Shown: positions 60,188 through 64,000 of the stretch, in pieces
How the letters are laid out: every line of letters begins with the position of its first letter
Numbering within the stretch: position 1 is the first letter of the stretch
Source of the DNA: Bacteroides graminisolvens DSM 19988 = JCM 15093
GTDB taxonomy: Bacteria; Bacteroidota; Bacteroidia; Bacteroidales; Bacteroidaceae
Assembly: GCF_000428125.1 (NCBI RefSeq)
Contig: NZ_ATZI01000001.1
Span: forward strand, 992,001-1,056,000
Length of the DNA: 64,000 nucleotides
Direction of reading: 5' to 3'
Notes under the pieces: generated by a model
Database searches by the model: none
What the model was told of the DNA's origin: nothing
The model's input: the letters and a program-made list of their open reading frames with translations, nothing else
Translations under genes and position numbers: made by a program

Positions 60188-61297
60188 TTAAAAATCATCT
60201 TTAAACCGGTCCATTTGCATGTTTAATTTGGCAATGTTCGACATCCGTTCTGATAAGTCGGACAAATACACGCTGATAGAAAAATAGTTGGGGAAAGTAT
60301 AAATGCTTTTCTTTTCTTTCATTTTAGTTGTTGCTTTCTCAACTTCATCAGCCAGATTTTGTGCTATGGTAGCCCATTCAACCGCTTGAGGTATGCTGTC
60401 TTGCATCTCATAGTAAAGGGCGCTGTTGAGTGCAGTCCTCATCTTTACTTTTTTACTTTTACTTTGCAGATATTCTTTTTGCCACAAGTCGAATGCTTTA
60501 TCCCACTCTTGCTCACGAACGTACACTGCGGCATCGCGCATATTAACAGAGCCGTTTGAATAGTAAAAGCGTTGGGAGGTTTTCCAAGAGGGAGTCAGCT
60601 TATTCACCGGAATGGTTCCGCCAAAATCGGAAGTTTGTCTAATGAGTTCTTCATCTTTAATGAGTTGTGCCATGGCTGAGGTTTCTGTTGAGGCGCCTTC
60701 TTCCCAAAAGATACTGTCATTGAGTACCAAGCTGGCCATTGCTCCGTTTCTTTTGGGCAGATAAGCTTTTACACTGGTAAATATTCTCGCATCGGTTGTT
60801 GCCAGAAAAACGTTCCAATCGGGCATAAACTTTACGGTTCTTACTGCCTTTATCTGAAGATTTTCTAAAGAGATGAGCAGGTCAACGTCTAGTTTCCGAC
60901 ACAATTCTTCTACTTCACTTTTGCTCAGCGTGTTTTCCCGAAGTATCACATCATTGGCTCTTAAAGCAGAATCACAGATCACTACTTCGTTGAAATAGTT
61001 AGCACCGGCTAACCCGTTAGCCAACGATTCGGTTGCTATGGCTGCATCACCCCAAAAATACGTGGTGCTCTTTTTAAGTTCATTGACCAGCAGTGGTTCT
61101 TTTTTCTGAGGAACGTTGATGATATTACTATCGGGAACTGCCGATGTGTTATTGACAACGGCAATTCGTTTCAGATTCGAAGGGAAACTGATTTCGGCCG
61201 GTACCAGGTAATCAATGGATAAGGTCTCCAGACTCTGGCAGGCATTAAGGCTGAACAGAACAGACAAACAGATAAAATAGGTGCGTATCTTAATCAT
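60188..61297 (-). CDS. DUF6340 family lipoprotein
   Basis: The 369-residue protein has a lipoprotein signal (VLFSLNACQSLE) and a mature part with an alpha/beta N-terminal domain (LKRIAVVNNTSAVPD; NELKKSTTYFWGDAAIATESLANG; LDVDLLISLENLQIK). A helical TPR-like C-terminal half follows (DAAVYVREQEWDKAFDLWQKEYL). The pattern is that of DUF6340, found in Bacteroidales; no function is known. A TATTTTTG box lies upstream (61329-61322). Confidence 0.82.
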   Translation of the reverse strand: MIKIRTYFICLSVLFSLNACQSLETLSIDYLVPAEISFPSNLKRIAVVNNTSAVPDSNIINVPQKKEPLLVNELKKSTTYFWGDAAIATESLANGLAGANYFNEVVICDSALRANDVILRENTLSKSEVEELCRKLDVDLLISLENLQIKAVRTVKFMPDWNVFLATTDARIFTSVKAYLPKRNGAMASLVLNDSIFWEEGASTETSAMAQLIKDEELIRQTSDFGGTIPVNKLTPSWKTSQRFYYSNGSVNMRDAAVYVREQEWDKAFDLWQKEYLQSKSKKVKMRTALNSALYYEMQDSIPQAVEWATIAQNLADEVEKATTKMKEKKSIYTFPNYFSISVYLSDLSERMSNIAKLNMQMDRFKDDF

Positions 61298-61381
61298 GGC
61301 ATCAACAGATTATGTATTCCACAAAAATACAATTTCTTCTATTAATATGTATATAAAATGTTATTAATATTTATATAAACA

Positions 61382-61414
61382 AAGAACCCCGACAGAAGTT
61401 CTATCGGGGTTCTT
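61382..61414 (-). terminator. Intrinsic terminator of secA
   Basis: AAGAACCCCGA (61382-61392) and TCGGGGTTCTT (61404-61414) form an 11-bp hairpin, 18 bp past the secA stop, with a T-rich stretch on the minus strand. Confidence 0.85.
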
Positions 61415-61431
61415 AAGTTTATAAGGGGTTG

Positions 61432-64000
61432 TTATTCGTTACGACCGTGGCAGTTTTTGTACTTTTTGCCGCTTCCGCATGGGCAAGGATCGTTTCGACC
61501 AACTGTTTTCTCAGCTCTTACGGGCTCGCGTTTTACTTCGCGCGTGTCTTGTTGGGCTGCTGCTTGTTGGTGCGGATCAGAAAGGTCGCGCTTTTCTTCG
61601 CGATACTTACTCATGTCCTGACGTTCTTCAGCAGTAGCTTGTCTTAGCTGTTGAGGTTCCTGAACTGGAATTTGTCCGCGCATCAAAATGGAGATGGTTT
61701 GGTTATTGATCTTGTTCACCATGGTATCGAACAAGTTTACTGATTCCAGCTTGTAAATCAACAGCGGATCTTTCTGTTCATAACTTGCGTTCTGTACAGA
61801 ATGTTTCAGCTCGTCAAGCTCTCTCAGGTTTTCCTTCCAAGCTTCGTCAATCACATGAAGTAAGATTGATTTCTCAAAAGCTTTCACCACTTCTTTGCAC
61901 TCGCTTTCGTAAGCCGACTTCAAATTGCATGATATGTTATACATGCGTTTGCCGTCGGTTATAGGGATCAGGATGTTTTCGTACATGTGTCCCTGAGTCT
62001 CGTATACTTGTTTGATAACCGGATAAGCGATTTGAGCCAGACGTTCCGTTTTACGTTTGAAGTTAGCCATAGCCACATCAAAAGTTTTATTGGCTAACTC
62101 TTCTTTCTTATTGTTACGGAACTCTTCTTCAGTGAAAGGAGTTTCCATGGCAAGGGTTTGCAACAGTTGCATTTGGCATTCTTCGTAATCAATGCTTTCG
62201 ATGGCTGCCGCGCAACGATCCCATATCATGTTGACAATGTCCATACCGATACGTTCACCCATTAAAGCATGGCGACGTTTGGTATAGACCACGGTACGTT
62301 GTTTGTTCATCACATCATCGTACTCAAGCAAACGCTTACGGATACCGAAGTTGTTTTCTTCGACTTTCTTCTGTGCACGCTCAATGGAGTTCGAAATCAT
62401 TTTGTGTTCAATCATCTCGCCTTCTTCAAAGCCCAGACGGTCCATAACACTGGCAATACGGTCTGACGAGAAAAGACGCATCAAATCATCTTCTAGTGAC
62501 ACAAAGAATACGGATGAACCCGGATCGCCCTGACGACCGGCACGACCACGCAACTGGCGGTCCACACGGCGAGATTCATGACGTTCTGTTCCAATGATAG
62601 CCAAACCGCCTGCAGCTTTCACTTCTGCACTTAACTTGATGTCGGTACCACGACCGGCCATGTTAGTTGCAATGGTTACTGTTCCGCTGAAACCTGCCTT
62701 GGCTACAATGTCGGCTTCTTTTTGGTGTAACTTGGCATTCAATACATTGTGATCTATCTTACGCATGGTAAGCATCTTGCTTAACATTTCAGATATCTCA
62801 ACCGATGTAGTACCTACCAATACCGGACGACCGGCACGTACCAACTGTTCAATCTCTTCAATGACAGCTTTGTATTTTTCACGTTTAGTCTTGTAAACGC
62901 GATCATTCATGTCAATACGAGAAATGGGTTTGTTGGTTGGTATTACTACCACATCAAGTTTGTAAATGTCCCATAGCTCACCGGCTTCTGTTTCAGCAGT
63001 ACCCGTCATACCCGAGAGCTTGTGATACATACGGAAATAGTTCTGAAGCGTAATAGTTGCAAAAGTTTGCGTAGCAGCTTCCACTTTCACACGTTCCTTA
63101 GCTTCAATTGCCTGGTGCAATCCGTCTGAGTAACGGCGACCTTCCATAATACGTCCGGTTTGCTCGTCAACAATCTTCACCTGTCCGTCAATAACAACAT
63201 ATTCATCATCCTTCTCGAACATGGTGTATGCTTTGAGTAGCTGGTTGATTGTATGTACGCGTTCTGACTTGATGGCATAGTTTGTCATCAATGCATCTTT
63301 TTTCTCTAGCTTTTGTTCTTCGGTAAGTCCGGTCTCTGCTTCCAGGGCCGAAAGTTCCGACGCAATATCTGGTAAAACGAAGAGGGTATGGTCTTCTGAA
63401 TTTCCTGTAATCAAGTCGATACCTTTATCGGTAAGATCTACGCTATTGAGCTTTTCATCGATAACAAAGTACAACGGGTCAGTTGCCTCGTGCATACGTT
63501 TGTTATTCTGCTCCATGTAAATTTCTTCCGTTTTCAGCATGCCGGCTTTAATGCCTTGTTCACTGAGGTATTTGATCAGAGCTTTATTCTTGGGTAATGC
63601 TTTATGGCTGCGAAACAAAGCCAGAAAGCCTTCTTCCTGGTCTTTCTTGTTTTCGGAAGCAATTAATCTTTTGGCGTCTGCCAGGTATTTGGTGGCAAGT
63701 CCTTTTTGAACTTCGACTAAGCGTTCTACTAATGGACGAAGACCTTCAAATAGTTGATCTTCTCCTTTGGGTATAGGACCCGAAATGATAAGTGGGGTAC
63801 GGGCATCGTCAATCAAAACTGAGTCGACCTCATCGACAATACCATAATTGTGGCGACGTTGTACTAAGTCTTTCGGACTGATTGCCATATTGTCTCTCAG
63901 GTAGTCAAAACCGAATTCATTGTTTGTTCCGAAAGTGATGTCGGCCATATAAGCGCGGCGACGCGCATCAGAGTTGGGTTGATGTTTGTCGATGCAGTCA
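61432..64000 (-). CDS. secA: Preprotein translocase ATPase SecA, N-terminal part cut off by the window
   Basis: Motor that drives unfolded preproteins through SecYEG. The visible 855 residues begin in NBD1 ([39 protein letters not shown]) and include [16 protein letters not shown], the second nucleotide-binding domain ([19 protein letters not shown] motif) and [13 protein letters not shown]. The helical scaffold/wing domains follow. The C terminus has the zinc and SecB-binding tail [19 protein letters not shown]. Bacteroides SecA is about 1,100 residues, so ~240 residues lie beyond the right edge. An internal ATG at 63948 is not a start. Confidence 0.97.
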   Translation of the reverse strand, partial: DCIDKHQPNSDARRRAYMADITFGTNNEFGFDYLRDNMAISPKDLVQRRHNYGIVDEVDSVLIDDARTPLIISGPIPKGEDQLFEGLRPLVERLVEVQKGLATKYLADAKRLIASENKKDQEEGFLALFRSHKALPKNKALIKYLSEQGIKAGMLKTEEIYMEQNNKRMHEATDPLYFVIDEKLNSVDLTDKGIDLITGNSEDHTLFVLPDIASELSALEAETGLTEEQKLEKKDALMTNYAIKSERVHTINQLLKAYTMFEKDDEYVVIDGQVKIVDEQTGRIMEGRRYSDGLHQAIEAKERVKVEAATQTFATITLQNYFRMYHKLSGMTGTAETEAGELWDIYKLDVVVIPTNKPISRIDMNDRVYKTKREKYKAVIEEIEQLVRAGRPVLVGTTSVEISEMLSKMLTMRKIDHNVLNAKLHQKEADIVAKAGFSGTVTIATNMAGRGTDIKLSAEVKAAGGLAIIGTERHESRRVDRQLRGRAGRQGDPGSSVFFVSLEDDLMRLFSSDRIASVMDRLGFEEGEMIEHKMISNSIERAQKKVEENNFGIRKRLLEYDDVMNKQRTVVYTKRRHALMGERIGMDIVNMIWDRCAAAIESIDYEECQMQLLQTLAMETPFTEEEFRNNKKEELANKTFDVAMANFKRKTERLAQIAYPVIKQVYETQGHMYENILIPITDGKRMYNISCNLKSAYESECKEVVKAFEKSILLHVIDEAWKENLRELDELKHSVQNASYEQKDPLLIYKLESVNLFDTMVNKINNQTISILMRGQIPVQEPQQLRQATAEERQDMSKYREEKRDLSDPHQQAAAQQDTREVKREPVRAEKTVGRNDPCPCGSGKKYKNCHGRNE

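Noticed and set aside
63948..63948. Start of secA at the ATG at 63948
   Set aside because: The frame continues to the window edge with conserved SecA sequence ([11 protein letters not shown]), so this Met is internal.

Overview
The window is a chromosomal segment of a Bacteroidales bacterium, most likely a Bacteroides or a close relative. This rests on family content typical of that order (DUF3667, DUF5687, DUF4836, DUF5686, DUF3810, DUF6340, DUF4266/DUF3570, LytTR two-component pairs, an OMP_b-brl type receptor), on many promoters of the form TTTG-N19/20-TAnnTTTG, and on start regions that mostly lack a Shine-Dalgarno sequence. I see no rRNA, tRNA, CRISPR array, transposase, integrase or phage gene. 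The two edge genes, serS (left) and secA (right), are cut by the window.

Positions 1-19600 are almost entirely minus strand. They hold serS, rplU-rpmA, a DUF3667/TraB pair, an ABC exporter (ATPase plus DUF5687) next to a secreted M16 protease, and a long housekeeping run: kdsA, a diacylglycerol-kinase-like gene, miaA, an FtsX-like permease with its ATPase, a DUF4836 lipoprotein, rsmE, a bifunctional nuclease and a nucleoside permease. A membrane TPR regulator follows, divergent from a lipoprotein with five Asp-boxes. Positions 20900-26300 carry a methyltransferase, a secreted aspartyl protease, rlmI, a 3'-5' exonuclease and a DUF5063 protein, plus a strong small-RNA candidate. Positions 26830-30921 (plus) are ftsK, a LolA-like gene and trxB.

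Positions 31000-46500 hold a Crp/Fnr regulator upstream of a GH20 hexosaminidase and divergent from a DUF5686 outer-membrane protein. Then come a SIMPL protein, rpsA and rnz, a probable ECF sigma/anti-sigma/periplasmic-sensor operon, a four-gene CsgG/DUF4810/GNA1162 lipoprotein operon, mazG and a DUF3810 protein with an HExxH motif. Positions 46600-64000 hold valS, a LytTR two-component pair, a TonB-type receptor split by a one-base frameshift, and a thioredoxin/ApbE/DUF4266/DUF3570 operon. The window ends with a beta-helix protein, an acidic protein, a DUF6340 lipoprotein and secA.

The items most worth a second look are the ApbE/DUF4266/DUF3570 module, the sigma-factor operon that resembles CnrYXH in layout, a roughly 67-nt RNA with its own promoter and terminator at 23.65 kb, two phased repeat arrays upstream of ftsK, and the frameshifted receptor. 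Functional names come from recognising motifs and families by eye; no database search was run.
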